Counted from the stretch's first letter, positions 34,891-46,417 are shown. The stretch is 64,000 nt of DNA from Fasciola hepatica (GCA_948099385.1 CANUEZ040000168.1:9954001-10018000); one strand, 5' to 3'. The notes: a model not told the origin generated them from the sequence alone. A program made the numbers and translations.

Positions 34891-35631
34891 AAGCCCACTG
34901 GTTTAATGAGTTCTGCGAACAACTTTGGGAAGGTTGTCATATTTTTGAGGAAAGATAACTTGTTTGCGAGTAATACTGAGTTCCCACAACTCATTCTGGT
35001 GCTGGAGGAACTGAATACGCTATCACCACATGTGGAACATTAGCTGGCGCGAACGGCATGCGAACATTTGTCACGGAAAATGGTTCACCTGTTGATTTGC
35101 ATATTCACGGGCATCATGAGAGGTATCCAAACGTTACTCGGCGTTCGTTCTAAAATTTTGAGACGGCTTTGCGGTCACATGACATGTACAGACAAGTGGT
35201 CTTGGATGTTAGGACGAGCAGCTGTGGAACCCTCCAACCAATCTAACTACGTTTGAGATCGACATACACCTCAAAGACACGTGCCGTCTAATTTGACCAT
35301 GCGTCTGCTAAATTCTCTGGACACTATCTTTCGAATAGCCGATCCTAGTAATATGAAGTCCTAGCCGTGTAATTCAGACGTGAGCCCGCCGTATTTGTGC
35401 GACTGAGCAGTTTTACACGCGAGTTTCAACGTTTCCTGACGTGCACAGGTTTCATAAAGCCAACACAAGCGTAGAAATCAATTAAAGTCCGCTCGACTGC
35501 GGCTACGGCTCAAGTGCCGATAACGGCATGATGACAGATACGTGGGTTTTCGTGTTCTCAACGCCGGATTATTTCTGTTTGGCGGATAACTTAACAGTGT
35601 GAAAATCGATTTCTCTTGTTGATTAGTAGCC

Positions 35632-36267
35632 ATGACTACACCGGTGACTGACATGAGCACCTCAGCCTATCACGCCACAGCTCAATGGATTGCAGAAATT
35701 CTTGAACCTGGGAGCAAGTCACTAGCAAAGTATAGTGTGAAAAATTCGTTCTCTTTTGAGGAGATGATCAAATATCAGGATCTGTTTGAACGGACTAGGC
35801 TTTTCCTAGATGTGAAATCTCTATTCACAAACGTTCCGTTGATCGAGACGGTAGATTTCATCTGTCAGTACTTGACGGATAATGATATCAAACTCGACAT
35901 TCCTGTGGCCAAGCTAAAAGAATTAGTCCTTAGATGTACATGGAATGTGCAATTTCTGTATAATGGAAAATACTACAGGCAGAAGGACGTGGTACGAATG
36001 GGATCACCACTTGGACCCCTTCTGGAGGATATATTTTTCGCAGAACTCGGCAGTAGACCACTACGCAGCACCATAGACAGTCTATATATGTATACCAGGT
36101 ATACGGATGGTACTCTCATAATCTGTGACTCAACAATAGACATTACCGAGCTACTGCAGACATTCAACAATGCCCACGCAATGACCAAATTTACAGTGGA
36201 GATAGAGACGGACAATTTCCTCGCATTTTTGATGTGCGATTACGCAGAATGGAAGACGGACATATAG
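35632..36267 (+). pseudogene. PLE reverse transcriptase
   Basis: This is an open frame of 211 codons. It carries WIAEILEPGSKSLAKYSVKN (PLE RT N-terminal motif), RLFLDVKSLFTNVPLIETVD (motif A region, usual LDVxSLFTNVPL), KYYRQKDVVRMGSPLGPLLE (motif B, G-S-P-L-G-P) and YMYTRYTDGTLIIC (motif C), then TKFTVEIETDNFLAFLM (usual LxFLD). Motif C normally reads RYVDD; here the second Asp is Gly, so the catalytic pair is lost. The frame then stops at a shift. Similar to 59.66-59.93 kb on the minus strand but a different subfamily. Confidence 0.85.
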
Positions 36268-37022
36268 AAAGGAGGGTGTATCGGAAATGTACGTGGTTGA
36301 GGCAGTACACACATTTCCTAAGTTTTGTCCCCCTACGATACAAAAGAAACCCAGTGAGCTGTCTGACCTATAGAGCAAGAAACATCTGTAGTCCTGATAC
36401 GATTGCCCGAGAACTTGAACACATACGTGACACATCAATTAAAAAACGGCCATCCAGAATCATCTATTCGTCAACATATGGGAGAGAGGAGACATAAAAT
36501 GAAAGTGCAAATGGCCAAGAAAAAAGATGTCTTTCTAACCGTTCCGTTCAAGGGTGACAAAATCTTAGAAATACTACAGCTACGTATATCTAAGGCCCTC
36601 GGGAAGTCCTTCCCCGCTGCACATGTCCGAATCTTAACAAATACCAAGCCTTTCATCGTTCAACAATCCAAGGACAGGTTGCCTCATCAGTCTCAATCTT
36701 TCATTCTACATCAGTTTACGTGCTCTTGTATATTGGACATGCGACAAGACGCCTGTCGAAGAGGACATCAGAACACGTCCCGGCTTCTTTACGCAAAGGA
36801 ACAGTTCGGATTATCAATAGCGTAATCCTACATCTGGTGGATATCGGACATGAAATCGACACAGTGACAGCTTTCAGACTAGTCCTGACTACTCCCAGAG
36901 TTCACGCGAAAGGACTACGCAGGCGGTTGCTGATGACGTCAGAAGCCACAGCAATTCGACTATTGAAGCCGGAATTGTGTAAGCAACGTAACCTCGCGCA
37001 ACAGTTGTTGTTGCCGTGGCCG
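36268..37022 (+). pseudogene. PLE connector and GIY-YIG endonuclease
   Basis: Frames in order give RRVYRKCTWLRQYTHF, ARNICSPDTIARELEHI, KKDVFLTVPFKGDKILEIL (the LPFKGD block shared with the 59 kb PLE), SQSFILHQFTCSC, and then, after a shift, LYIGHATRRLSKRTSEHVPA, the Y-I-G...R-L...R...E-H half of the GIY-YIG nuclease. The last frame ends at TAA near 37022. The GIY half is damaged at the frameshift. Confidence 0.8.
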
Positions 37023-38753
37023 TAAAACGTGATTTTCTTATGGTTCCCATGTACAAATTCTCCCCAGTCCCACACCTTTTTTTCACACCTGTCTTTTCAC
37101 GCCATTTGGTTACACATTTCACACTTATTTTCGTTCACACAACGGACAAGGTTCATCAGGTTGAAGCATGTTGTCAAGTTACTGGAATTGTTGCACACTT
37201 ACTCACTCTCTGCTATCCATAGCTGCACATATGCTTTCCTTTACCCAGTACTATATATGTAAATGCCTGAAGTGATTTATCGAAAAGAAATTTCTCCATG
37301 TTACAAACAGTGAAGTAAGCGGTGACAGAAGCCGGAGGCCAATCTGTGGGCCAACCACATAAGATCGCTGGTATTTTACTGATGCGCATTGTTCTGTGAG
37401 ATAGGCAGCGATTAGAAGGTAGGTCGACGTGACCGGGACATGATGGAAAGAGTGTTAAACCTCGCCAAGTGGTTCGGCTGTGTAGGACGCTCTGGTCTTT
37501 CGGCCTGAGGCATACTGGGATGTTCGGAGACGCTAGGCAAAATAGTTGAGTGCTGTTGTTAGTGGGTCAAATGGATTCCAATTACTTCTACACTATTTTC
37601 TAACTGTTCCCCTGTTGGCTTGTATGCTTTGGCTCAAATGATTTCCCACTGAGTGTTCCGACAAGTTGTCAACGAAGACCAGAACACTGAGATGTGAGAT
37701 TGACGGGTGAAGAAAATGAAAACTGATTAAGAACTCAAAGGTAAATCATTCGTGAGAAAGCCGTTATACACTCTCAAACAATTTTTCCCTCAGGCCAAGG
37801 AGAGTAAACTAACTGGACTGATCCTCGCGATCCCTTCGATATCGTTAGACTCCGGACTTACAACAATCTCGTCGCAGTCATCCATTATCGAGTCATTATA
37901 GCACGGATATCGCTGATAATTTGGTTGTTCACCTGACAAAAGGACTAAAATTAGATTACCCAACAGTTTGAAATCTAGGAACAAAACAGCTGAGTAAACT
38001 AATGGCACTACGGCGAATATTAAATACCGCGAAGGCAATGATGGCCCAGATAAAGTTCCCTTTATGGCTAACGAACGGAACCGATAATCCTACACACCGG
38101 GCACGAGATCACTTGAAACTCTATGAATATGCCGTGTTTCTGACGACTCATAACAAGACAAGTAATAGAACCATACCATCCATTATTCCGCAACAGTGGG
38201 TGGAGCATTGACCAGTCAACTCATAACAAATTACTTCCCCAAATTAGAGTAATTACATCCTCTAAGCTTCTTGATAGACCACAGGCGTTGTCAAATGCTG
38301 TTATTTCTTACTTAGCCCCGAAACTCCTCGAGAGCGAGACTGTGGATACACAGTGAAGAACGTTGAAAATATGCACCAATGATGTCGTTGGGGAAGACAG
38401 ATGGGTGTAGCAGATTGGATGCTAGGTAATAGAAACTATGTAGCTCTCTCAAGGTCGAAGACCTTTTAGGTAAAGCCCCGCATTCAGCAAGAAACAATCA
38501 AAAACGATACTAGTCCAAAAGCGCGGACGGCATAGAAGCTACGACCATTGTTGTCGACTTCAGGAAGCATCCTCGAAGTTATCAAGCAGAAACCAATCAT
38601 CAATATTCCTAATAAGCAACGCAAATAACAAAGTCGTGCGGGAAATCAAACAAAAAACCTCGGAGACCGGCGAAACACTTTGATGGGCCACTTAGTCGCT
38701 CAGTGCCTTCAGACAATCCTGTACAAAAGATTGATTATGATCTACCTACCCAG
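37023..38753. other. No recognisable gene (within intron)
   Basis: This includes 37845-37932, which on the minus strand has a good acceptor and a GTAAGT donor but the wrong phases for the gene (see findings). No transposon domain was seen. Confidence 0.4.
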
Positions 38754-38934
38754 TGGAAATGCAATAACCTCGATCACTGGGGAAACGAAGTGCCCTGAAG
38801 AGAATGAAACACCACCGAAAATCTATAACAAATGTGTACCCATTCTGCATGTCAATTCATGTATTATGGCAAACGGAAACACTTCTCAAAGATCGGACAA
38901 TATCCAAAATACTCCTAGTCATTCTGTATTGAAT
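38754..38934 (+). CDS. Candidate internal exon, unknown (antisense inside intron)
   Basis: The acceptor is GATCTACCTACCCAG and the donor AAT|GTAAGG. The exon is entered at phase 2, left at phase 0, and is open for 60 codons (GNAITSITGETKCPEENE ... TPSHSVLN), Thr/Asn/Ser-rich. No family is recognised. It does not join in frame with the next candidate (39125-39389). Confidence 0.22.
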
Positions 38935-39124
38935 GTAAGGAAGGACTAACTGTGCGGACTATGGTAGATCAGTCTCTTCGACAAAGCGACATAGCTATTC
39001 TGGGATTATAGTTGCAAAAATTATTTAAACAAACGGACGCACATCCACAGTGCAGTAGGTCGAAAAACTACATTTACAAACCATATTTTAGGCATGAAAT
39101 TTTGATTTTCTGTTTGTGTTTTAG

Positions 39125-39389
39125 CTGTCTGATACAATTACAAAATAATCAATACTTGCTGGAAGAAAAATTGTCTTCTCAATTTAACTGGTCTTATGCC
39201 CTGTTGGAAACATATAGACCGATGTGGGTTTCGCCGAGAACGAGGTTGCGTCAGCTAAACCTCCAACGTGAAATAAATTCTGGGATACCACCACGAGTTT
39301 TACGAGGCAAAGACTATTTCCTTCATCGGCTACCACAACATCTTCGAATCCAACAACCGAGAGTCACACGGAAGTATGCAGCATGTTGA
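39125..39389 (+). CDS. Candidate terminal exon, unknown (antisense inside intron)
   Basis: A very good acceptor (TTTTGATTTTCTGTTTGTGTTTTAG) precedes a frame of 87 codons ending in TGA, followed at once by ATTAAA. The peptide (QYLLEEKLSSQFNWSYALLE, then WVSPRTRLRQLNLQREIN, then RVLRGKDYFLHRLPQHLR) has a basic, protein-like composition. The entry phase is 2. No domain is recognised. It may belong to a plus-strand gene nested in the intron or be an unrecognised mobile ORF. Confidence 0.3.
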
Positions 39390-40911
39390 TTAAATATCCC
39401 CGACAGTACATAAACCCAATGTCAAATTAACCGGTGGCCTCGAGTGAGAGTACGATGTTGTTGTTGTAGAAGACGCACCGGATAGACAACAAATACTTTC
39501 CAAACAAAGACTACCGGTTTGGAAATCAGCACGTTGAAAACTAAAACCTTTCGACGACACGCGCACGTTCATACCAATGACTACGCTACGGATAGCATCC
39601 AGCTTCGTGTTGACAGCCGCAGAAAGAGACTTCCTGCAAATTTGCAGGCTACTTTGCACGGGGAAACTCGCCAGACTAACCAGAAATGGGTCGGAGATCT
39701 ATCTTAGCAAAAACATTTTTTACTTAAAAAAATGCCGAATTTCCTGAACTTCGATTTCATTCCATTCAAATACGCTTCTTTTGCGCGCCAGTAGACACCG
39801 TTAGAAGTAATCTCGCATGTTCCTCATTGGTCCATCCTGCACGCTTATCAACTTTACATTTGCTGTTTCTGGTTAAAGTCATGCACACTACGCGGACAAT
39901 TGATCGATATTCCTCTCCAGCATGGATACATGCCTGCTTGATATTGATCTTTGGTTTAACTTCAACGCGGACAGTGTTAACTGGCCGATCTTGCTATGCA
40001 TCGACTGGCCCTATCTGTTTATACGTGAAAGCACATGTAGCCCGGCTCTTTTACTTGCTTGTTGACCGGCCGCAGTCGGGTCGCATTCACATTCTTATAG
40101 ATAAATGAAGAGCAGCAATTGCGTCTTTTTTCGCTACCGATTACGTACACAACGGCATCCATTTTCCAGGTCATCTTGACCCTACAAGGAGAAACACCAT
40201 ATAGTAAACGGCGGAGCATTTTGGTACATTTTACATGGTTATTGGTTTATAACTATACGCGTTGTTGTGAGTTGAACCTGATATTCCTTCTACAATTTGT
40301 GATCAGGCTAGCTATCGACTTTTGCGTTCTGTATTGTTATTATGTCGGAGTGCTCGAGGCCATCTCTGTTGTACGGTCCGGGATCCAAAGTCAGTATTGT
40401 GCTTTCTGCGCGTGTGTTCTCCACCGTGTTTCAAAGCCTATGTGAACATACGAAAGATGCTTTCTATCCCCCCTTCTGATTATATAATATATTGTGACAC
40501 AACAACGAATATGGTCTCCACATAAAACTTCGTATCTATCAGGCAGCCATTCGCCTAGCCAACGCAAGGGTAGTCGACGTAAGAGATGCGTCCCCATGCA
40601 TGTCGGTGATGTAAAGCATGTGTGGTCCAACGTCGATATCGATCAGATTTCGTATTTGCCGTTTATCTTCATCTGAAGAATTTCTGTGCATTACCACTCA
40701 TGAATAACTTCACATTCCGTTTCCGACCCCATCTATCAGAAAACAATCAACAAAAATAGTGGCTAACAAATCTGCGAATTGAGATGTGGCATGGCACTGG
40801 TTAATCAACACCAGTATTGTCCGTAACTCAAGAGAACGCTCATTTAGAGATGCTCTAAACAAAAGTGACAGGAGAGCAAAAAGACGATAAACGAGATAAA
40901 TTCCAACTAAC
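39390..40911. other. No recognisable gene (within intron)
   Basis: Short ORFs only; no transposon domain was recognised. Confidence 0.4.
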
Positions 40912-41344
40912 TTCTTAGGAGAAAAACAGATTTGGGGCTCCATGATACCCTCCTCAACTGCAGAGTACCGCTTTCGTCCGGACGAACTGGTTGGTGTGTT
41001 CAAGTCTGTGCTGGGAGTAGTATTGGTCACGTTTAGAAATTCCTCTCTGGCCAAAAACATAGCCTCCTCATCAAAAATTTGTGGGGAGACAGGAATATCA
41101 CGAGACGTCTCAATCGGGCTGCTAGCAGGAAACTGGGCTCGCGAAAGTCGACTCCGCGGGGTGACTGACCGATTGCGGGGTACAGATTTGCCGACTCGCC
41201 GCTGTTCGACTGTGGCAGACGAATTGCGAATAAACTGATCAATGGGGCCTAATCGGTTTGGGGTTTTCTCATTTTTGATTGTGGGTTCCCTCCGATTGGT
41301 GGGTGAGATAAGCCTCGTTTTTGGCGTCGTGCTGGTGGATAACG
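40912..41344 (-). CDS. Internal exon of Ser/Pro-rich CDK-substrate-like gene
   Basis: The minus-strand acceptor ATTTTTGGTTTACTTTAAG and donor AA|GTTAGT bound 433 bases. It is entered at phase 1 (matching the exon at 47764-48286) and left at phase 2 (matching 30911-31228), with one open frame of 143 full codons. The peptide is a run of proline-directed sites: TPKTRLISPTNRR, KTPNR, SVTPRSR, SSPIE, VSPQ, TTPS, NTPT and FSPK. TPNR is full CDK consensus and several others have a basic residue at +4. SRLS and RRVGK are basic patches. A short acidic stretch (IFDEEAMFLAREEFL) could be helical. No known fold is visible and most of it is probably disordered. Confidence 0.78.
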
Positions 41345-41724
41345 CTTAAAGTAAACCAAAAATAGTGTAACTGATTAGGGTAATGGAAGACGTTTTCTGC
41401 TTATGTGATAGTAAATTGTTTGGAAATGGCTTATTATGTGGAGACGATAATACTGAGTTTAAGGGACTATGAAAGAAACTACTGCTTATCTGAAAAGTTA
41501 GAAAGTAACGTAACAACGTGAATGTGCGAAATTCTGAGGCGTGTATCGGTGTTCTCCCATGGAAGCGAATGCGCTGAAGCAATTAAAATAGGCCAGCAGT
41601 GTGAGATCTAAATTGCTTATGAAATGATTTATCATGCAGTGTTACCACACAGCTCACACCATTGAAAACCCTGGAAGCACACTCTACAGTTTTTCCATCC
41701 TCGTTAGGAATCACTAGCAGTGCA

Positions 41725-41792
41725 CATCCACCGAGTCCCAACTAGGACTCGACTGTGAGTCGAATACCTTACCACCAGGCTATCCGAATTTG
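41725..41792 (-). repeat. tRNA-like SINE head
   Basis: On the minus strand AGCCTGGTGGTAAGGTATTC is followed by a stem-loop CGAGTCC-TAGTT-GGGACTCG in T-arm position. The first block matches the plus-strand copy at 41965 (AGCCTGGTGGTGAACATGTT). Confidence 0.45.
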
Positions 41793-41964
41793 CTCTCCCC
41801 GTCAACAATACACGATATGGCACCCTTCCGCCACAGGTTTTACGAGGGTAGAATTTCGTATTTCGCGTAGTGATCGGCCCTTTCGTTTCGAGTTACTACC
41901 GCTCAAAATCAGTGGCGCAAAGGCACTGGAGTATTGACATTGACCAAACCGCTGAGAGCTACTT

Positions 41965-42030
41965 CGAATAGCCTGGTGGTGAACATGTTCGACTTCCAGT
42001 CGTTCACCCGGGGGTTTGAATTCCAGTTGC
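41965..42030 (+). repeat. tRNA-like SINE head, inverted relative to the previous
   Basis: A-box-like AGCCTGGTGGTGAACATGTT and B-box-like GGTTTGAATTCC occur at tRNA-like spacing. Together with 41725-41792 it forms an inverted pair about 170 bases apart. Confidence 0.5.
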
Positions 42031-42049
42031 GATTTGATGGTTGTGCACT

Positions 42050-43649
42050 GTACTGTTGATTTCTAACAAGAATGGGCATCAATATTTCATGAAGAATCAA
42101 TTCATAAAGCAGAATATCATCATTGTGATAGAGAAAGAGATACTTAGTCTTACGGTTAGTGCAATGGCACCCCATTGAGTCACATCATACTGCGCTAAGG
42201 TTATGCCACAGATTTCAATTGGTCTAAAAATTGCGTTTCATGCTTACGCCCTAGCACAATGGAGAGAGTAAACCACATAGTCACACGATACACTAAATCA
42301 TTGGAGAAAACCGCCTACACTGACTCTACGATTTGGAAGTGACAGGTTCCAAGCCCCCATGGGTTAGGAGTGTTGGTGACCGGAACGATAACAAAACTGC
42401 CCACCACCAAATTTGGTCATCAGTAATGTAACCCGAATTCGTGTACTCAGGTTACCTAGCAAGCAACTTATGCCGTTCGAACAAAGCGTGACCATCCATC
42501 TCCATTCAGAGTTGCTTCTAACTGAGATATGAACCTCTAAGTTATTTATATTCTCAATGTGATTTGTTCCTCTTCACTATGCACGATCCGCTGGCTCATT
42601 ACATGCATAATTTTGGTACTCAATCATCAAAAGTTCGCCTATGACAGAGACCACAAGTAATCATTGAAGCTGATCTGTCCCTGTCTAGTTAGCTCCTTCT
42701 TTGGAGTGAACTGGTCGGAATATCAATCAAAGTGAGCAGAATAATGGTTTGCCGTATTAAAATACTCAGTTTATTCAGTTAAAAACGGTTCTACTTCTCA
42801 GTGCGACTAAACCCTGTCACAGCCAGCTGCATTTCCTGGCTTAATGAAGAATGATAAGGTTTCTAGGTGTTCACTTCACGTTTATCGACAATCATCGAAA
42901 TCAACCACATCGGAAACTAGAGACACTTTATTACAAATTTTTTGTTCCAGACTAAATGTTTATGGGATTGAAACGAAGTTAATTTTTCAGCATTATGAAA
43001 TCAGAAGCCTAAGGAGCCATCATGCACTATATTCCACTCAGAAGGCGGAACCCTCAAAACAAGGTTCAAATATCTTCTATTCAGTGCTGTATCCCATTTT
43101 ATTATAGCCTCTTCACCTACTGGTGGATTAAGCAATCATTTGACTTGATCTTTAGGGATTACAGTAAAAACACGCAGTCCCACCACCATGTGCAGATTGT
43201 GAGGTGAATGGCACCACAATTTCAGCTCTCTTCCCTATCTTGGATAAACCATCATATTTGTCTGACTAGTCGATTGTTCATAACACCATTTTACACGTTC
43301 CGTTCTAAGTAACTTATTTTCGATGAGAATAATTCAGGTTCATGTAGTTCAATAAGGCATCATAGATATCTTAGTCAATGAATCCTCCGATGTGACGTCA
43401 CTCATTACTGAGAAGGCGCAGTCATATACCAAGTAACACAAGAACCAGCAAATACGTGAAGGATTCGTAAACTTTTAGGACGATACTTTATGCATCCGGG
43501 TTATCTTGAGGGAACCCGGGACGATAGGGCACCAGGTCGTCCAGGTTCCACTCTCAACGCGAGACCAATTTTATCCGGTGGGTGTCCAGTTTCTCATTAA
43601 TAAATACAACGATGCAAACTCCTCCTCTGTCTATCAAAATCTTGCGGTG
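42050..43649. other. No recognisable gene (within intron)
   Basis: Short ORFs only and no known motif. Confidence 0.4.
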
Positions 43650-45040
43650 AAGTCTCTTAGTTCCGAAGTTTGACTTATCCCCTGTCCTCGATGTAGCAGC
43701 AAGTCTCTTCCAAAGTACTTTGCCAACTCCTCTCGTGTGAGAACGACAGAGGAAATACCTCGGTAAGCAACACATCCACATTTCTCGCCGGGCTAACTCT
43801 CCAACAATTATTCAACGCTTGTGAAAGTTCTACACATAAGAATCAAGCCAGCTTCAGACCCCGTCGGGGTTTTATCGATCACATCCTTACCCCTCAACAA
43901 ATCTTAGGGCAGAGACACATCTTTCGTAGGCCCACAAACTCTGTCTTTTTTGATCTGAAAGCGGCGTTCGATTCAGTCAACCACACAGTTCTCTGGCGCT
44001 GCTTCTCACTGAAGGGTGTGCTAGAGAGGTTCATTTCTCTCTTCCAATGCTTGCATGCGAACAACCGAAGCCCAGTTCGTGCTTACGGCGATCTTTCATC
44101 CGAGTTCACCAAGGAAAGTGGTGTTCGTCAGGGTTACCTATTATCATTCATTTTCAGCTCAAGATAGCCCCGTCTTTATGTGAGAATGGCGATATCGATC
44201 TTTGCTTAGGCAGTAAACTATCTGACTTGAAATACGCAGACGATATTGTTCTTCTGAGTGAAGATCCAGGTAAGTTGCAAGCTATCCTACATATCCTAAA
44301 CAATAGTGTAGCAATGTATGGGATGCGTTTTGCACCTTCAAAGTGTAAAATGCTGCTGTAAGACTGGTTTGGCTGTGAACCCAACCTTATCTTCACAGGA
44401 GAAGCCATATCGGAAGTAGATAAGTTCTGTTATCTGGGCAGTTACATCTCACCAGGTGATCAGATATCGGATGACGTGTCATCGCGTATATAGAAGGCGC
44501 GATTGGCTTTTGCCAATCTCAGTCATCTGTGGAGCCGACGTGACACCTCAGTGTTGCTCAAGGGTCGAGTGTACACTGTGGTCGTTAGATCTGTTCTTTA
44601 ATACGGCTCAGAAAATAGGCCGTTAAGCGTCGAAGATATGCGAGGACTGTTTGCGTCTGAGTACCTACGTCCCCCTCGTACTGTTTGAATAGGATGGGAA
44701 CATCGTAACAGCAATGCTGAAGTTACGCGCAGGGTGTTGGGAACCAGTGGTCAGACAATGGAACAAGTACTGCATTTGGGCAGGCTAAAATGGCTGGGAC
44801 GTGTTACGCAAGCCTGTCGATAGACTTCCACGACGCACGCTGTTTTTCGAGGCAGGAAGATTTGGGAAGGTAGGTCGAGGTGGTCAGTCTATGACATGGC
44901 AGAAAGGTATTAAAACCCTGACCAGTGAACTTGATCGAAAGGGAGGTATTCCACTTCTGGACTGAGATCCACGAGACCCGCCCATTAAATGGTTGCAAAC
45001 ATTAAGTGATGTGGCCAGCTGTGTAGAACGGGCGAGTTTA
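43650..45040 (+). pseudogene. RTE-type reverse transcriptase, decayed
   Basis: In order, with several stops and frameshifts: a worn N-terminal block near 43.65-43.75 kb, VFFDLKAAFDSVNHTVLWRC (motif A), VRAYGDLSSEFTKESGVRQG (motif B, GVRQG), LKYADDIVLLSEDPGKLQ (motif C, catalytic YADD intact), MYGMRFAPSKCKMLL, KFCYLGSYISPGDQ, LLKGRVYTVVVRSVL, LGRLKWLGRVTQAC, and WLQTLSDVASCVERA at the end. This is the full RT span of an RTE element without its endonuclease in the same orientation. The C-terminal end abuts the endonuclease of an oppositely oriented copy. Confidence 0.88.
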
Positions 45041-45640
45041 CTTCTAGTGCAGCTACAGACGAGACGTAAAAATGAGCGCGCACTAAGACGTGACTTGAGT
45101 TCACAGACGTGGACCAGCGGTGGTGAATGACAATGTGGTCAGTCTGAATCCAATGTAAGGAAGACGTAGGAGACGCCTTGTGAGTGTTTACCATTTCTTA
45201 TGGCAGAAGTTCATACTCGCGAGAAAAAAGCTGTAGTCAGAGCACAGAGGGTTGACGGTCGCCGTTGTCAATTCAATCGGCTGGGTTAGCAATTGGGTTT
45301 TTTGGTGTGCCCCAAACGGTCAATTTAGGCGTTAAAATCTCTAGAAAGGATCAACTTAATGCACACTTCGAAGCAGTCGAGACAAATATCGGCATAAATG
45401 ATCCTTGGTCTCATGAGAACTGCAGTTAGTAGGCGCATACACATACACGGCGAACAACCATCGACGCTTCAGTTTACGGCTTTGACACACAGAACGGTTC
45501 ATCCAAGCCGCACACAAACGACTGCTGACCTGGATCCGGTCTAACAGAGTACGCTCAACTCTTGTGCTCAAAGCAATCCCAACGCTAGCCTGATCAAGAA
45601 CATCAGACACTGAACCACCGGACACGCGGAGTGAAGTGAG
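45041..45640 (-). pseudogene. RTE-type EEP endonuclease, decayed
   Basis: On the minus strand the domain reads VGIALSTRVERTLLDRIQVS, SRLCAAWMNRSV, FAVYVYAPTNCSSHETKDHL, RLLRSVH, then in other frames RDFNA (usual GDFNAQ), FLASMNFCHKKW (usual FLANTNFRHKKR), LHWIQTDHIVIHHRWSTSV (catalytic DH-type motif) and SSHVLVRAHFYV (usual SDHALVRA). The blocks are in the correct order for an apurinic-like endonuclease of an RTE element. Frame changes and replaced residues (SSH for SDH) show it is inactive. It is tail-to-tail with the RT at 43650-45040. Confidence 0.85.
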
Positions 45641-46263
45641 AGACTGGGGTTGTATCTTGGGTGAGAAGCATGATCACATAAGTAGGGTCTTTTATGCGCA
45701 TTTCGAAGACAACATAGATCTATTTTAGAAGTTCTAAGAGTCCTAGTTAAAATGGCCTGTTGCCCCATCTAACACAGTGGGTGAACGTTGAACGCAGCCC
45801 GGTGAAGTGAACATTTCAGCTTGAGAAGTACGTTGGGTTTATGCCCTACTTTTGAAATATTATCATCAGATATCTTGTGAGCTTCAATAGACCGTAGCAT
45901 CTTCTATCGATCTTGAATTACAGGCAGGGTAATTAGTAAAATTTCCCACAGGAGTGATGCTGAAGGTTTCTGGGCGAAATACACTTTGCCACCGCTTACA
46001 AAGCAAAACGGGCTTTCCGTTGGAAACTGTAAGCGGAGCTTTGATTCAGCAGTCTAACCCATAAGACAGTGGGGCGTTAAACCAGAACGGGGAGGTGACC
46101 GAAACACCCATCTGTCACTTAGGATCTGATTGGTTTTTATTTCTCGCTCGATCTTTACTGGTCTGTAGCCAACGACAATCCTTCTCTGTTGGGCTCCAAC
46201 CAGTAGGGCGGGAAGCACCTACCTAGCCAGTGCTTCCTTAGATCCCTACTCCGGCATAGCCTG
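45641..46263 (-). repeat. RTE-type element, 5' region
   Basis: This continues the endonuclease at 45.04-45.64 kb on its 5' side (minus). It shares blocks with 51.78-52.45 kb and 27.59-28.0 kb (GTGAAGTGAACATTT, GGTTTCTGGGCGAA, CAGTGGGGCGTTAA). Identity to the others is about 70 percent by eye, so this copy is older than the pair forming the 608 bp inverted repeat. Confidence 0.6.
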
Positions 46264-46417
46264 TGTAGTAAGCAGATTGTTGGCAGCCAGACTGGTGTTT
46301 GATTAATGTAAGTGTAGGATCCTGTTGATGGACTTACTGAGCCTTGGTCTCATGGGGTATTCTTTCCTTTGTGTTTTGCAGATCGAACATAAGCAACTCC
46401 GGGGAAGCACGCTGATC
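46264..46417 (+). repeat. Dispersed repeat 'M', copy 2
   Basis: Partner of 8859-9015. It keeps GTAAGTGTAGGAT at 46308 and a pyrimidine-rich tract ending TTTTGCAG at 46381, 74 bases apart (73 in copy 1). Confidence 0.65.

Larger units (their letters stand above)
35632..37022 (+). mobile_element. Penelope-like element, RT plus GIY-YIG, nearly complete
   Basis: This plus-strand element encodes a reverse transcriptase (35632-36267), a connector (36234-36825 in shifted frames) and a GIY-YIG domain (about 36715-37022). The domain order is that of endonuclease-bearing Penelope-like elements. It lies in the antisense direction inside the 9.7 kb intron of the minus-strand gene. Frameshifts near 36235, 36425 and 36730 break the single ORF; the N-terminal segment is missing or unrecognised. 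Confidence 0.85.
31229..40911 (-). other. Long intron of the minus-strand gene, full of mobile elements
   Basis: The donor AA|GTTAGT after 40912 and the acceptor TTTTTTTCGCAG before 31228 bound an intron of about 9.7 kb. It contains a PLE end between two (TA)n tracts, an RTE 3' end, an RTE scrap, a nearly complete PLE and two plus-strand candidate exons, each listed separately. Unlisted parts (about 32440-33380, 37025-37840, 39390-40911) hold nothing I recognise. Confidence 0.55.

Noticed and set aside
37790..38038. Minus-strand 82-codon ORF with good acceptor as a regular exon of the main gene
   Set aside because: Entry needs phase 1 but the preceding exon leaves at phase 2, and its exit phase does not fit the next exon. 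It is kept only as a possible poison exon.
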